From NCBI RefSeq assembly GCF_900142185.1, contig NZ_FQZZ01000004.1, positions 186,001-250,000 of the forward strand: a stretch of DNA of 64,000 nt. The letters run 5' to 3'. The notes under the pieces were generated by a model that saw only the letters and a program-made list of their open reading frames with translations, was not told the origin of the DNA and made no database searches. This document shows, one piece after another, positions 17,682 to 25,697 of the stretch. Every line of letters starts with the position of its first letter. The stretch's first letter is position 1. The DNA is from Lutimaribacter pacificus. GTDB taxonomy: Bacteria > Pseudomonadota > Alphaproteobacteria > Rhodobacterales > Rhodobacteraceae. A program made the position numbers and the translations under genes.

Positions 17682-17711
17682 GGACCGCACGGGGGGTGCC
17701 CCGTGCGGTCC
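17682..17711 (-). repeat. Intercistronic hairpin between dctP1 and dctQ
   Basis: A perfect 13-bp stem, GGACCGCACGGGG and its complement, with a GGTG loop. It follows the first dctP gene on the minus strand with no T-run. Such hairpins commonly protect the 3' end of binding-protein messages and give more binding protein than membrane subunit. Confidence 0.75.
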
Positions 17712-17734
17712 CGGTCTTGCGGCAGGGGCCGGTT

Positions 17735-18772
17735 TTACTGGCTGTATTTTTCCATCAGCGCCCGGGCCTGGTCGATCCGTGCCTGGCCGTCGATGCCCAC
17801 CTTTTCCATTTCGGCGATCCACTCGGCATAGACCGGCTGCGCGGCCTCGCGCCAGGCGGCTGTCTGTTCCTCGTCGAGGGTGACAATGTTGTTGCCGCGA
17901 TCCTCGGCCAGCTTCCGGGCCGGTGCGTCGGCCTCTTCCATGATGCGGCCGCCCATGGCCGAGAATTCGGCGCCCGAATTGGCGTCGATCACCGCCTTCA
18001 GGTCGTCCGGCAGGCTGTCGTATTTCGCCTTGTTCATGGCGACGACGAAGGTGATGTTATACAGCGCGCCGCCGGTGAATTCGGTGTGGTTGTCCACAAG
18101 CTCGGCCACCTTCAGCGCGGATGTCACCTCCCACGGGACGGTGGTCGCGTCGATCACGCCCTTCGACAGCGCCTCGGACACGGCCGGCACCGGCATCCCC
18201 ACCGGGGTTGCGCCAAGCTGGTTCAGCAGCAGGTTCACGACCCGCGATCCGCCACGGATCTTGACGCCGTTCATGTCCGAGGGCTCCAGGATCGGCTCTT
18301 TCGAATGGATCAGCCCCGGCCCGTGCACCCAGGTGCCCAGGATCTTGACGTCGCTGAACTCGCCATCCTTCATGTGTTCGTTGAACATGTCCCACAGCGC
18401 GCGGCTGGCGGGTTCGGCCCCGTTGGTGATGAAGGGCAGCTCGAACACCTCGGTCGAGGGGAAGCGGCCCGGCGTGTAGCCGACCACCGTCCAGACGATA
18501 TCGGCAACACCGTCGATCGCCTGGTCGATCAGTTCCGGCGGACGCCCGCCAAGCTGCATCGAGGGGTAGCGTTCGATCTTGATCCGGCCATCGCTTTCGG
18601 CCTCGATCTTGTCGGCCCACGGGTCCAGCACCTGGGCCGGGACGACGGCCTGCGCGGGCAGGAACTGGTGCAGGCGCAGCGTCACCTCCTGTGCCACCGC
18701 GGCCCCGGCGCCAAGGGTCATGGCAAGCGCGGTGCCGGCGGCAAGACCCAGAAAATTACGACGTTTGGTCAT
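17735..18772 (-). CDS. dctP: TRAP transporter substrate-binding protein DctP, paralogue 1
   Basis: 345 residues from the ATG at 18772 (GGGAGAG 6 bases upstream). A signal peptide starts MTKRRNFLGLAAGTALAM and ends at AVAQ (about residue 28); the RR-x-FLG pattern is Tat-like. The mature protein has the DctP fold, with the conserved IRGGSRVVNLLLNQLGATPVG segment that carries the carboxylate-clamping Arg. It is strongly similar to the protein encoded directly upstream (same segments LRLHQFLP, PPELIDQAIDGVADIVW, MNKAKYDSLPDDLKAVIDAN). The two are tandem duplicates serving one DctQM channel, perhaps with different aromatic acids. Confidence 0.92.
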   Translation of the reverse strand: MTKRRNFLGLAAGTALAMTLGAGAAVAQEVTLRLHQFLPAQAVVPAQVLDPWADKIEAESDGRIKIERYPSMQLGGRPPELIDQAIDGVADIVWTVVGYTPGRFPSTEVFELPFITNGAEPASRALWDMFNEHMKDGEFSDVKILGTWVHGPGLIHSKEPILEPSDMNGVKIRGGSRVVNLLLNQLGATPVGMPVPAVSEALSKGVIDATTVPWEVTSALKVAELVDNHTEFTGGALYNITFVVAMNKAKYDSLPDDLKAVIDANSGAEFSAMGGRIMEEADAPARKLAEDRGNNIVTLDEEQTAAWREAAQPVYAEWIAEMEKVGIDGQARIDQARALMEKYSQ

Positions 18773-18810
18773 TCGATCTCTCCCTATGATCGGTATCCAT
18801 GATCGGTGTC

Positions 18811-18832
18811 GGCCCGCCTTGCGCGGCGGGCC
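18811..18832 (-). repeat. Intercistronic hairpin between the two dctP genes
   Basis: GGCCCGCC / GGCGGGCC, 8 bp perfect with a 6-base loop, just after the stop codon of the upstream dctP. Same likely role as the hairpin at 17682-17711. Confidence 0.65.
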
Positions 18833-18837
18833 GTTTC

Positions 18838-19875
18838 TCAATTGGACTGGTATTCAGACATCAATTGATTGGCTTCGTCAATCATCGCCTGTCCGTCGAT
18901 CCCCTTTTCCGCGACATCCGCGATCCAGTTGTCATAGACCGGGCGGGCAAGCTCCTCCCATGTCTTTGCATCCTCGGCGGAAATCGTGATGATGTTGTTG
19001 CCACGCTCCACCGCCACCTCGCGCGCGGGCCCGTCCGAATCCTGCATAACACCGCCCGCGAAGACAGAGAACTCCAAACCCGAATTGGCGTCGATCACCG
19101 CCTTCAGGTCGTCGGGCAGGCTGTCGTATTTCGCCTTGTTCATCGCCATGACGAAGGTCAGGTTATAGATCGCCGGGCCGTCGAACTCGGTATGGTTTTC
19201 CACCAGTTCCGACACTTTCAGCGCGGTCGTCACCTCCCACGGGATGGTGGCGCCGTCGATCACGCCCTTGGACAGCGCCTCGGGGATGGCCGTCACCGGC
19301 AGGCCCACGGGCGTCGCGCCCAGAAGCTCAAGCAACTGGTTCACCATGCGCGAACCGCCGCGGATCTTCATGCCGTTCAGGTCGGCGGGCTGGGTCACGG
19401 GGGTCTTGGTGTGCAACATGCCGGGGCCGTGCACGAAGGCGGCCAGCACCTTCACATCGCGGAAATCGGTATCGGCCATGTGGCGTTCGTACATCTTCCA
19501 ATAGGCGTAGGAGGCCGCGTGCGCATCCGTCACCATGAAGGGCAGTTCGAACACCTCGGTGCGCGGGAAGCGCCCCGGCGTGAACCCGTTGACCGACCAC
19601 ACGATATCGGCAACCCCGTCGATCGCCTGGTCGATCAGCTCGGGAGGTTTGCCGCCCAGCGCCATCGCGTGATACCGCTCGATCTTGATGCGGCCTTCGC
19701 TGTCGGCCTCGACCTTGTCGGCCCAGACATCCAGCACCAGCTTGGGCACGTTGGCCTGCGGCGGCAGGAACTGGTGCAGGCGCAGGGTGACCTCCTGCGC
19801 CTGCGCCCCGCCTGAGGTGACGGCCAAAAGGGCCAGCGCCGCGGCGCCGCCGCGGATCTTACCGATGAAAGACAT
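18838..19875 (-). CDS. dctP: TRAP transporter substrate-binding protein DctP, paralogue 2
   Basis: 345 residues from the ATG at 19875, with an excellent GGAGGAG site. It has a Sec-type signal peptide (MSFIGKIRGGAAALALLAV...AQAQ), unlike the twin-arginine-like one of its paralogue. The periplasmic binding fold has the IRGGSRMVNQLLELLGATPVG specificity helix. By eye about two thirds of positions match the downstream paralogue, with equal length. It follows the gentisate dioxygenase and FAH genes, so it is transcribed with them. Differences in the helix after the clamp Arg (VNLLLNQL versus VNQLLELL) may reflect different ligands. Confidence 0.92.
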   Translation of the reverse strand: MSFIGKIRGGAAALALLAVTSGGAQAQEVTLRLHQFLPPQANVPKLVLDVWADKVEADSEGRIKIERYHAMALGGKPPELIDQAIDGVADIVWSVNGFTPGRFPRTEVFELPFMVTDAHAASYAYWKMYERHMADTDFRDVKVLAAFVHGPGMLHTKTPVTQPADLNGMKIRGGSRMVNQLLELLGATPVGLPVTAIPEALSKGVIDGATIPWEVTTALKVSELVENHTEFDGPAIYNLTFVMAMNKAKYDSLPDDLKAVIDANSGLEFSVFAGGVMQDSDGPAREVAVERGNNIITISAEDAKTWEELARPVYDNWIADVAEKGIDGQAMIDEANQLMSEYQSN

Positions 19876-19894
19876 GGTTTCTCCTCCCATTGAG

Positions 19895-19922
19895 AACCCC
19901 GGGGCCTCCCCGCCCCGAGGTT
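19895..19922 (-). repeat. Intercistronic hairpin between the FAH gene and dctP2
   Basis: AACCTCGGGGC / GCCCCGGGGTT read on the minus strand: 11 pairs including one G-U wobble. The same bases give an A-C mismatch on the plus strand, so the structure favours the minus-strand message. It has no T-run. Confidence 0.65.
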
Positions 19923-19926
19923 GTTT

Positions 19927-20619
19927 TTATTCAGGCGCCTCCAGCGTCAGCGTGACAGGGGCCAGCCCGTCGATCGTACCTTCGATCACGTCGCCCGCAA
20001 CCACCGGACCCACGCCCGCAGGTGTCCCAGTATAGATCAGATCGCCCGGTTGCAGGTGATAGAAACGCGACAGATGCGCGATGATTTCAGGCACCGACCA
20101 GATCAGATCGGTCAGGTGCGCGTCCTGCTTCACCTCTCCGTTCACACTCAGCGCGATGCGCTGACCGGCGATATCGAAACCCTGCGCGGGGCTGATCGGG
20201 GCGATGATGGCCGAATCCTCGACATCCTTGCCCAGGTCCCAGGGTCGCTGCTTTTCGCGGGCGGCCAGTTGCAGGTCGCGCCGCGTCATGTCCAGCCCGC
20301 AGGCATATCCGAACACCGCGCCCATCGCCGCGTCCGCGCCGACGCGGAAGGCGGGTTTGCCGATGGCGACGACGAATTCCATCTCGTAATGGTAGTTCTG
20401 CGTTTCCAGCGGATAGGGAATGGTGCTGCCGGTGTGGCAGATCGCCCAGGGCGTCTTGGTGAAATAGAACGGCGCCTCGCGGTCCACCTCGACACCCATT
20501 TCGGCGGCATGGGCGGCATAGTTGCGGCCGACGCAAAAGATGCGGCGCACCGGAAAGGTATCGTCGCTGCCCATCACCGGCACCTGCGGCAGGGGCGGAA
20601 GGTCGAAAAGGCTGCTCAT
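19927..20619 (-). CDS. Fumarylpyruvate hydrolase (FAH family)
   Basis: 230 residues of the fumarylacetoacetate hydrolase fold. The N-terminal FCVGRNYAAHAAEMG is at about 28-42. Metal-site acidic residues are in YHYEMEFVVAIGK (E, about 94-98) and GYACGLDMTRRDLQ, and the C-terminal motif is LIYTGTPAGVGPV. The size and motifs match fumarylpyruvate hydrolases (NagK type), which split fumarylpyruvate into fumarate and pyruvate as the last gentisate step. Its start overlaps the gentisate dioxygenase stop by 4 bases (ATGA). Maleylpyruvate hydrolase activity is possible, since no isomerase gene is adjacent. Confidence 0.87.
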   Translation of the reverse strand: MSSLFDLPPLPQVPVMGSDDTFPVRRIFCVGRNYAAHAAEMGVEVDREAPFYFTKTPWAICHTGSTIPYPLETQNYHYEMEFVVAIGKPAFRVGADAAMGAVFGYACGLDMTRRDLQLAAREKQRPWDLGKDVEDSAIIAPISPAQGFDIAGQRIALSVNGEVKQDAHLTDLIWSVPEIIAHLSRFYHLQPGDLIYTGTPAGVGPVVAGDVIEGTIDGLAPVTLTLEAPE

Positions 20620-21653
20620 CTCGCGCGTTCCTCGTAGTATCCCAGTTTTTCCTGCAACGGACGGTCATGCACCCGCACCAGGAAGGCCGGTTCGTCGCCC
20701 GTGTTGACATGGTCGATCCCGGCAAAGACCGGCGCGGTGAAGGTATCGCGCTCGCCCCAGTCGAAGCTGGTGCCGTCGATCACCGACCTGCCCGCGCCGC
20801 CGATCACGTGGAACACCGCGCTTTCCGACGACAGCGGCGGGCGCAGGGTTTCGCCCGGGCGCAGCATCATCGCGGTAAAGCCCATCGTCGGCAGCACGTC
20901 CTGCCCGGTTTCGGGATTGACGTAATCCAGTTCGACTGCGCCTTCGCTGTATTTCGCCATCTCGCGCAGCGCCGCCTCGGTCCGGTCCCAGGGAAAGCGC
21001 ATCATCGGATAGCGCCGCGCACTGGCCCCGCGCCTCGACGGCTTCAGCCCCGAGGCGAGGTATTCCACCATCGAGGCATCGGGCCGGTTGCGCTGCGCCT
21101 GCAGCGGCGCCTCTTCGGCATAAGAGCCTTCAAGATAGACGAACAACGGCAGGTCCAGCGCGTCCAGCCAGACCACGGGTTCGTCGCCCTCGTGGCCGTG
21201 ATCGTGCCATTCGCCGCCCGGCGTCAGCACCACGTCGCCCCGGTTCATCGGCAGCTTTTCCCCGTCGACGACGGTATAACCGCCCTTGCCCTCGACGATG
21301 ATCCGCGCGGCCGAGGGTGTGTGCTTGTGCGCCGGCGCAACCTCGCCCGGCAGCAGAAGCTGCATCCCGATATAGATCGAGCTGGTCGCCTGCATCGCAC
21401 CGGTGCCCCGGCCCTGGTCGGACATCACCAGCACCCGGCGCTCGGCCTTTTCCACCGGCGTCAGCTCGCCCGCGCGCAGCAGCAGCGGGCGCAGCGCCTG
21501 GTAATTCCAGTAGCTTGGTTTCGTCGCGGGCTGGGGGCGGCCATGCGGCAGCACCTTGCGCATCATAGGCCACAGCGGCGCGACCCCGGCATCGGTCATC
21601 GCATCGCGGTAATCCTGCGGCAGTTCTTCCAGCGTTCCGAGTTGCTCGGCCAT
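20616..21653 (-). CDS. Gentisate 1,2-dioxygenase (cupin ring-cleavage enzyme)
   Basis: 345 residues forming a double cupin. The N-terminal cupin holds the Fe(II) ligands in PAHKHTPSAARIIVEG (H and H, about 111-126) and the partner His in WHDHGHEGDEPVVWLDALD (about 154-172). The C-terminal cupin is degenerate, as in the family. It cleaves gentisate (2,5-dihydroxybenzoate) to maleylpyruvate. It is first in the operon gdo-fah-dctP-dctP-dctQ-dctM and is divergent from a MarR gene across a 158-base region with two palindromes. 1-Hydroxy-2-naphthoate or salicylate dioxygenases are relatives; gentisate is the best fit with the downstream hydrolase. Confidence 0.9.
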   Translation of the reverse strand: MAEQLGTLEELPQDYRDAMTDAGVAPLWPMMRKVLPHGRPQPATKPSYWNYQALRPLLLRAGELTPVEKAERRVLVMSDQGRGTGAMQATSSIYIGMQLLLPGEVAPAHKHTPSAARIIVEGKGGYTVVDGEKLPMNRGDVVLTPGGEWHDHGHEGDEPVVWLDALDLPLFVYLEGSYAEEAPLQAQRNRPDASMVEYLASGLKPSRRGASARRYPMMRFPWDRTEAALREMAKYSEGAVELDYVNPETGQDVLPTMGFTAMMLRPGETLRPPLSSESAVFHVIGGAGRSVIDGTSFDWGERDTFTAPVFAGIDHVNTGDEPAFLVRVHDRPLQEKLGYYEERAR

Positions 21654-21731
21654 GTTCGTTCCTCCCTGACGGTTGGCAATTGCATCCGGTTAATTAGGAT
21701 GCATACTTATTATCTCGCCCGCTGACAATAG

Positions 21732-21743
21732 TAAGTATACTTA
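21732..21743. promoter_or_regulatory. Palindrome TAAGTATACTTA in the gdo-marR intergenic region
   Basis: A perfect 12-base palindrome inside a longer imperfect one (about 21727-21750). A related word, ATACTTATTATC, lies at about 21705-21716. It is 79 bases upstream of the gdo start. It differs from the GTTAT...ATAAC site nearby, so a second regulator may act here. Confidence 0.45.
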
Positions 21744-21764
21744 TCTATTATCGGCCCGTCGACA

Positions 21765-21785
21765 TTAGTTATGCACCATAACTAA
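21765..21785. promoter_or_regulatory. MarR-type operator: TTAGTTATG-CAC-CATAACTAA
   Basis: A perfect 9-base inverted repeat with a 3-base centre, 26 bases before the marR ATG and about 112 bases before the gdo start on the other strand. It is well placed for autorepression and for control of the gentisate-TRAP operon. Its core matches the site at 15678-15692. Confidence 0.7.
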
Positions 21786-21811
21786 ATTCTGGCAAGGATA
21801 AAGATCGCAGC

Positions 21812-22240
21812 ATGACCGATTTCCTGACCATGCCCGGATACCTGATCCGGCGCGCGCACCAGGCCGCAACCGCACGGTTCGCCGAGGAAATGTCGCAGGC
21901 GGGGCTGGCACTTACGCCGTTCCAATACGCCGCGCTGTCGGCCATCGCGGCCGCGCCGGGGCTGGACCAGGCGCGCGTGGCGCAGATGGCCGATTGCGAC
22001 CGCGCCACGATGGGCGGCGTGCTGGACCGGCTGGTGGATCGGGGGCTGGTGGCACGGACGGTATCGGAAAGGGACCGCCGCGCGCGGGTGCTGCACCTGA
22101 CCGAATCGGGCGCGGCCCTGCTGGCACAGGCCCGCCCGGTGGCCGAAGCGGTGCAGGACACCCTGACAGAGGGGCTCAGCACCGCGGACCGCGCGATGCT
22201 GACCGACCTGCTGACCCGCATCGCCGGGCGACGGGCCTGA
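21812..22240 (+). CDS. MarR-family regulator of the gentisate/TRAP operon
   Basis: 142 residues with the MarR dimer helices at both ends and a winged helix (about 45-105): the recognition region is RVAQMADCDRATMGGVLDRL and the wing SERDRRARVLHLTESG. It is divergent from gdo, with a 9+9 palindrome 26 bases before its own start, the standard layout for an autoregulated repressor that releases DNA on binding the aromatic substrate. It is only moderately similar to the other MarR protein (14433-14888), yet the two share an operator core. Cross-regulation is plausible. Confidence 0.87.
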   Translation: MTDFLTMPGYLIRRAHQAATARFAEEMSQAGLALTPFQYAALSAIAAAPGLDQARVAQMADCDRATMGGVLDRLVDRGLVARTVSERDRRARVLHLTESGAALLAQARPVAEAVQDTLTEGLSTADRAMLTDLLTRIAGRRA

Positions 22241-22257
22241 ACGGACCGACCGGATTG

Positions 22258-22318
22258 GGGGGCTTTGCCCCCGTCGCCTGCGGCGCCTCCCCTCAGGATA
22301 TTGCCAGAGAGAGGAAAC
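22258..22318. repeat. Hairpin plus variant intergenic repeat
   Basis: GGGGGC-TTT-GCCCCC (22258-22272) precedes CTCCCCTCAGGATATTGCC...GAGGAAAC (22287-22318). The layout, hairpin next to a conserved 30-base word between convergent genes, is the same as for the main repeat family, but the word differs. I see this variant only once here. Confidence 0.5.
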
Positions 22319-22329
22319 ACCGGCGCGGC

Positions 22330-23586
22330 CTAGCGGATCAGGATCGCGCGGAAATCGTTGACGTTGGTGCCGGTCGGGCCAGGCGTGAACAGCGCCCCGA
22401 TCGCGGCAAAGGCGCTGTAGGCGTCGTTATCGGCCAGCGCGGCGGCGGGGTCGATGCCGGCGGCGCGCATCCGCGCGGCGGTAGCGCCGTCGGCGAAAGC
22501 GCCGGCATTCTCCTCCGATCCGTCGATGCCATCGGTATCGGCGGCGAGGGCGGTGATGCCCTCCACCCCCTCGATGGCCAAGGCGAAGGACAGCAGGAAT
22601 TCGCTGTTGCGCCCGCCGCGCCCCGTGCCCCGCAGCGTGACGGTGGTTTCCCCGCCCGACAGGATCAGCGCGGGTGTCGCAAAGGGGCGGTTCCTGCAGG
22701 CGATTTCACGCGCGATGGCGGCATGAACGCGGGCGACCTCGCGCGCCTCGCCCTCGATGGCGTCGGACAGGATATGGGCGGGGATGCCCCGCGCCGCGGC
22801 CAGTTCCGCCGCCGCGTCGAGCGAACGGGCGGCCGAGGCGATGACCGTCACGCTGTCGCGGGCAAAGGCGGGATCACAGGGGCGCGGCGCATCCTCGGGC
22901 GCGTCGTTCAGGAAGGCCCCGATACGGTCGGGCAGCGCGATCTTGTAATCGCGGATCGCGGCGCGGGCGGTTTCGCGGTCGGTATCGTCCGGCACCGTGG
23001 GGCCGCTGGCCACCTGCGCGGGATCGTCGCCCGGCACGTCCGAAACGATCAGGCTGACCACCCGCGCGGGATGGGCGGCGGCGGCCAGCCGCCCGCCCTT
23101 GATCCGGCTGACCTGCTTGCGGATCGCGTTCATCGCACCGATGGGCGCACCGCTGCGCAGCAGCGCGTCGTTCAGCGCCTGTTCGTCCGCCAGCGTCAGG
23201 CCACCGGGCGGCGCGGGCAGCAGCGCCGAGCCGCCGCCGCAGATCAGCGCCACCACCAGATCGTCGGGACCGAGGCCGCCGACCGCATCGAACAGCGCCC
23301 CGCTTGCCGCCAGCCCCGCCTTGTCGGGCACCGGGTGCGCGGCCTCGATCACGCGGATATGTTGCGTGGGGCAGGCATAACCGTAGCGCGTGACGACCAC
23401 GCCTTCGCATTCGCCCCAGAGCGTTTCGAAGGCTGCGGCCATCTGCGCCGCACCCTTGCCCGCACCGACGACGACTGTGCGGCCCTCAGGCCGGTCCGGC
23501 AGGTGCGGGGCCAAAGCGGCTTGCGGATCGGCGGCGGTTACGGCGGCGTCGAACAGCGCGCGCAGGAGATCGGTATCCTCTGTCAT
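22330..23586 (-). CDS. Glycerate 2-kinase type (MOFRL/DUF4147 family)
   Basis: 418 residues from the ATG at 23586 (MTEDTDLLRALFDAAVTAAD); the open frame further upstream would overlap tauC. Signatures are VVVGAGKGAAQMA (about 37-49), LICGGGSALLPAPPGGLTL (about 112-130), SDVPGDDPAQVASGPTV and the C-terminal MOFRL segment ALAADTDGIDGSEENAGAF. The family phosphorylates D-glycerate at C2; older annotations call it hydroxypyruvate reductase (TtuD). With glcDEF in this window it could link glycolate/glyoxylate to central metabolism. It lies 10 bases after tauC, so it may be read with the tau operon. Confidence 0.88.
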   Translation of the reverse strand: MTEDTDLLRALFDAAVTAADPQAALAPHLPDRPEGRTVVVGAGKGAAQMAAAFETLWGECEGVVVTRYGYACPTQHIRVIEAAHPVPDKAGLAASGALFDAVGGLGPDDLVVALICGGGSALLPAPPGGLTLADEQALNDALLRSGAPIGAMNAIRKQVSRIKGGRLAAAAHPARVVSLIVSDVPGDDPAQVASGPTVPDDTDRETARAAIRDYKIALPDRIGAFLNDAPEDAPRPCDPAFARDSVTVIASAARSLDAAAELAAARGIPAHILSDAIEGEAREVARVHAAIAREIACRNRPFATPALILSGGETTVTLRGTGRGGRNSEFLLSFALAIEGVEGITALAADTDGIDGSEENAGAFADGATAARMRAAGIDPAAALADNDAYSAFAAIGALFTPGPTGTNVNDFRAILIR

Positions 23587-23596
23587 GGGGCGCAGG

Positions 23597-24862
23597 TTAG
23601 CTGCGTCCCTTCCACGGCACCAGCCAGCGTTCGGCGATGCGGAACAGGATGTCGATGCCATAGCCGATCACGCCGATCAGGATGATCCCCATGATGACGA
23701 TATCGGTCAGCTGAAAGCGCGAGGCGACCATGATCATCATGCCCGCGCCCTTTTCGGCGGCCACCAGTTCCGCCGCAACCACCGTGCCCCAGCAGACCCC
23801 CATCGCCACCCGCGCGCCGGTGAAGATTTCCGGCAACGAGTTCGGGATGATCACATGGCGCAGGATCTGCCACCGGCTTGCCCCAAGGCTGTAGGCGGCG
23901 TGGACCTTGGTGATGTTCACCCCAGACACGCCCGCGCGGGCCGCGATCGTCATGATCCAGAGCGCGGCAAGAAACAGCAGGATGATCTTGCCCGACTCGC
24001 CGATACCCGCCCAGATGATCACCAGCGGGATCAGCGCCAGCGGCGGCACCGGGCGCATGAATTCCACGATCGGATCGAACCAGCCGCGAAACCAGTCGGA
24101 CAGGCCCATCGCATAGCCCAGCGGGATGCCCACCGCCGCGCCGAGGATGAAGCCGAGGATCACGCGGTAGAGCGACCAGCCCAGATGTTCCCACAGGGTG
24201 AAGTTCTGGTAACCCCGGCCGGCGATCTCGGCCACGCGGGCGACCACCGCCTCGGGCGGGGGCAGCCAGATCGGCTCCATCTGCATCCCCTTGGGCGGCT
24301 CGTAGTTGATCGAACCCTTGGAGGTGATGGCGATGCGTCCGGCATCCGTGCGCACCTCGCCGCCCGCTTCGACCGGCTGGCCGTCGATGGCGACGATATG
24401 CGCGCCGTCCTTGCGGGTGATCTCGTCGTTCTGGTCGAAGGACAGCAGCTTCGTGCGCCACGCGCCGACGGTGATCGTGTCGTTCTTTGCAAAACCGTCG
24501 CCGGGGTCGATCTCGGGCTCGGCCACCTCGGCGCCGACCTCGAACACGCGGACAAAGACAGTGGCGTCGTCGCGGGTGCCGTCGGGCGCCTCGGACGTAT
24601 AGGTGAACTGCGTATCGCCCACGAAGGGGCCGGGCGCATGGACGGGCACCCATTTCGACCCCGTGAACGCCCCCCACAGCAGAAAGATCGTCAGGATCGA
24701 GATGACGCTGGCCCAGCGGTCGGGGCGCACCGCGCTTTCGTCGCCGAATGTCACCGTCTTGAGCGCGGTGTAATCGTGCCGCTCGGTCAGGCGGCGCACG
24801 CCAAGGCGCACGATGAAAAAGGCGGCGGCAAAGATCGCGATGTAAAGGACGAGGGGGATCAT
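23597..24862 (-). CDS. tauC: Taurine ABC transporter permease with N-terminal insertion
   Basis: 421 residues from the ATG at 24862, overlapping the tauB stop as ATGA. The C-terminal 210 residues are a standard SsuC/TauC permease with the EAA loop (AYSLGASRWQILRHVIIPNSLPEI). The N-terminal part is unusual: two membrane helices (about 3-20 and 52-68) frame a hydrophilic stretch of about 130 residues (70-205), strand-rich with many acidic residues (e.g. VFVRVFEVGAEVAEPEIDPG), presumably periplasmic. Typical TauC is 250-280 residues. The extension could dock the binding protein. Function in taurine import follows from the neighbours. Confidence 0.87.
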   Translation of the reverse strand: MIPLVLYIAIFAAAFFIVRLGVRRLTERHDYTALKTVTFGDESAVRPDRWASVISILTIFLLWGAFTGSKWVPVHAPGPFVGDTQFTYTSEAPDGTRDDATVFVRVFEVGAEVAEPEIDPGDGFAKNDTITVGAWRTKLLSFDQNDEITRKDGAHIVAIDGQPVEAGGEVRTDAGRIAITSKGSINYEPPKGMQMEPIWLPPPEAVVARVAEIAGRGYQNFTLWEHLGWSLYRVILGFILGAAVGIPLGYAMGLSDWFRGWFDPIVEFMRPVPPLALIPLVIIWAGIGESGKIILLFLAALWIMTIAARAGVSGVNITKVHAAYSLGASRWQILRHVIIPNSLPEIFTGARVAMGVCWGTVVAAELVAAEKGAGMMIMVASRFQLTDIVIMGIILIGVIGYGIDILFRIAERWLVPWKGRS

Positions 24863-25668
24863 GCGCCTGCCTCCTCGGCGCGGCCCATGATTTCCTCTTC
24901 CATGTCCCAGATCATGCCAAGGATCTCCTCGCGCCTTTGCCCGAACTCGGGGTGCTTCTTGACCTCGCGCAGATCCTGGCCCACGCCCATGTCGGCGAAG
25001 GGCAGCCGGTATTCGGTGTGGATACGGCCCGGGCGCGGCGCCATCACCAGCAGGCGTTCGCCCAGCAGCAGCGCCTCTTCGACGGAATGGGTGATCAGGA
25101 TGATCGTCTTGCCGGTTTCCTTCCAGAGCTTCAGCACCAGCCCCTGCATCTTTTCCCGCGTCAGCGCATCGAGCGCGCCCAGCGGTTCGTCCATCAGGAT
25201 CACGTCCGGGTCGTTGGCAAGGCAGCGCGCCAGCGCCACGCGCTGCTGCATCCCGCCCGACAGCTCGTAAATCGCCTTTTCCTTGAAATCGCGCAGCCCC
25301 ACGACATCCAGCAGGTGATCGACCTCCTGCCCGTAATCGGCCGCGCGCCGGCCCGCCATGCGGGGGCCGAAGCTGACATTGTCGCGCACGTTCATCCATT
25401 CGAACAGCGCGCCCTGCTGGAACACCATGCCGCGTTCGGCATCCGGCCCCCTGACCGCATGGCCGTTCAACACGATCCGCCCCCCGGTGGGCGCCAGGAA
25501 CCCCGCCACGATGTTCAGCAGCGTGGTCTTGCCACAACCCGACGGGCCCAGCACGCTGAGCAGCTCACCGGGGTTGAGATGCAGCGACACGTCCTTCAGC
25601 GCCTGCACGTGGCTGCCGTTCGGCAGGTCGAAGCGCATGGAGATATTCTCGATGGAAAGCCCGGTCAT
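24859..25668 (-). CDS. tauB: Taurine ABC transporter ATP-binding protein
   Basis: 269 residues. Walker A is GPSGCGKTT (about 41-49), the signature motif LSGGMQQRVALARCLAND (about 136-153), Walker B DVILMDEPLGALDALTR, and the switch His is in ILITHSVEEAL. It belongs to the nitrate/sulfonate/taurine (Ssu/Tau) subclass and has a C-terminal tail of about 50 residues (AEYRLPFADMGVGQDLRE and on) typical of that subclass in Rhodobacterales. It is coupled to tauC by a 4-base overlap and separated from tauA by a strong hairpin. Confidence 0.92.
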   Translation of the reverse strand: MTGLSIENISMRFDLPNGSHVQALKDVSLHLNPGELLSVLGPSGCGKTTLLNIVAGFLAPTGGRIVLNGHAVRGPDAERGMVFQQGALFEWMNVRDNVSFGPRMAGRRAADYGQEVDHLLDVVGLRDFKEKAIYELSGGMQQRVALARCLANDPDVILMDEPLGALDALTREKMQGLVLKLWKETGKTIILITHSVEEALLLGERLLVMAPRPGRIHTEYRLPFADMGVGQDLREVKKHPEFGQRREEILGMIWDMEEEIMGRAEEAGA

Positions 25669-25697
25669 TACCTGCCCTCAGTGGATTGTCCGGGGGT

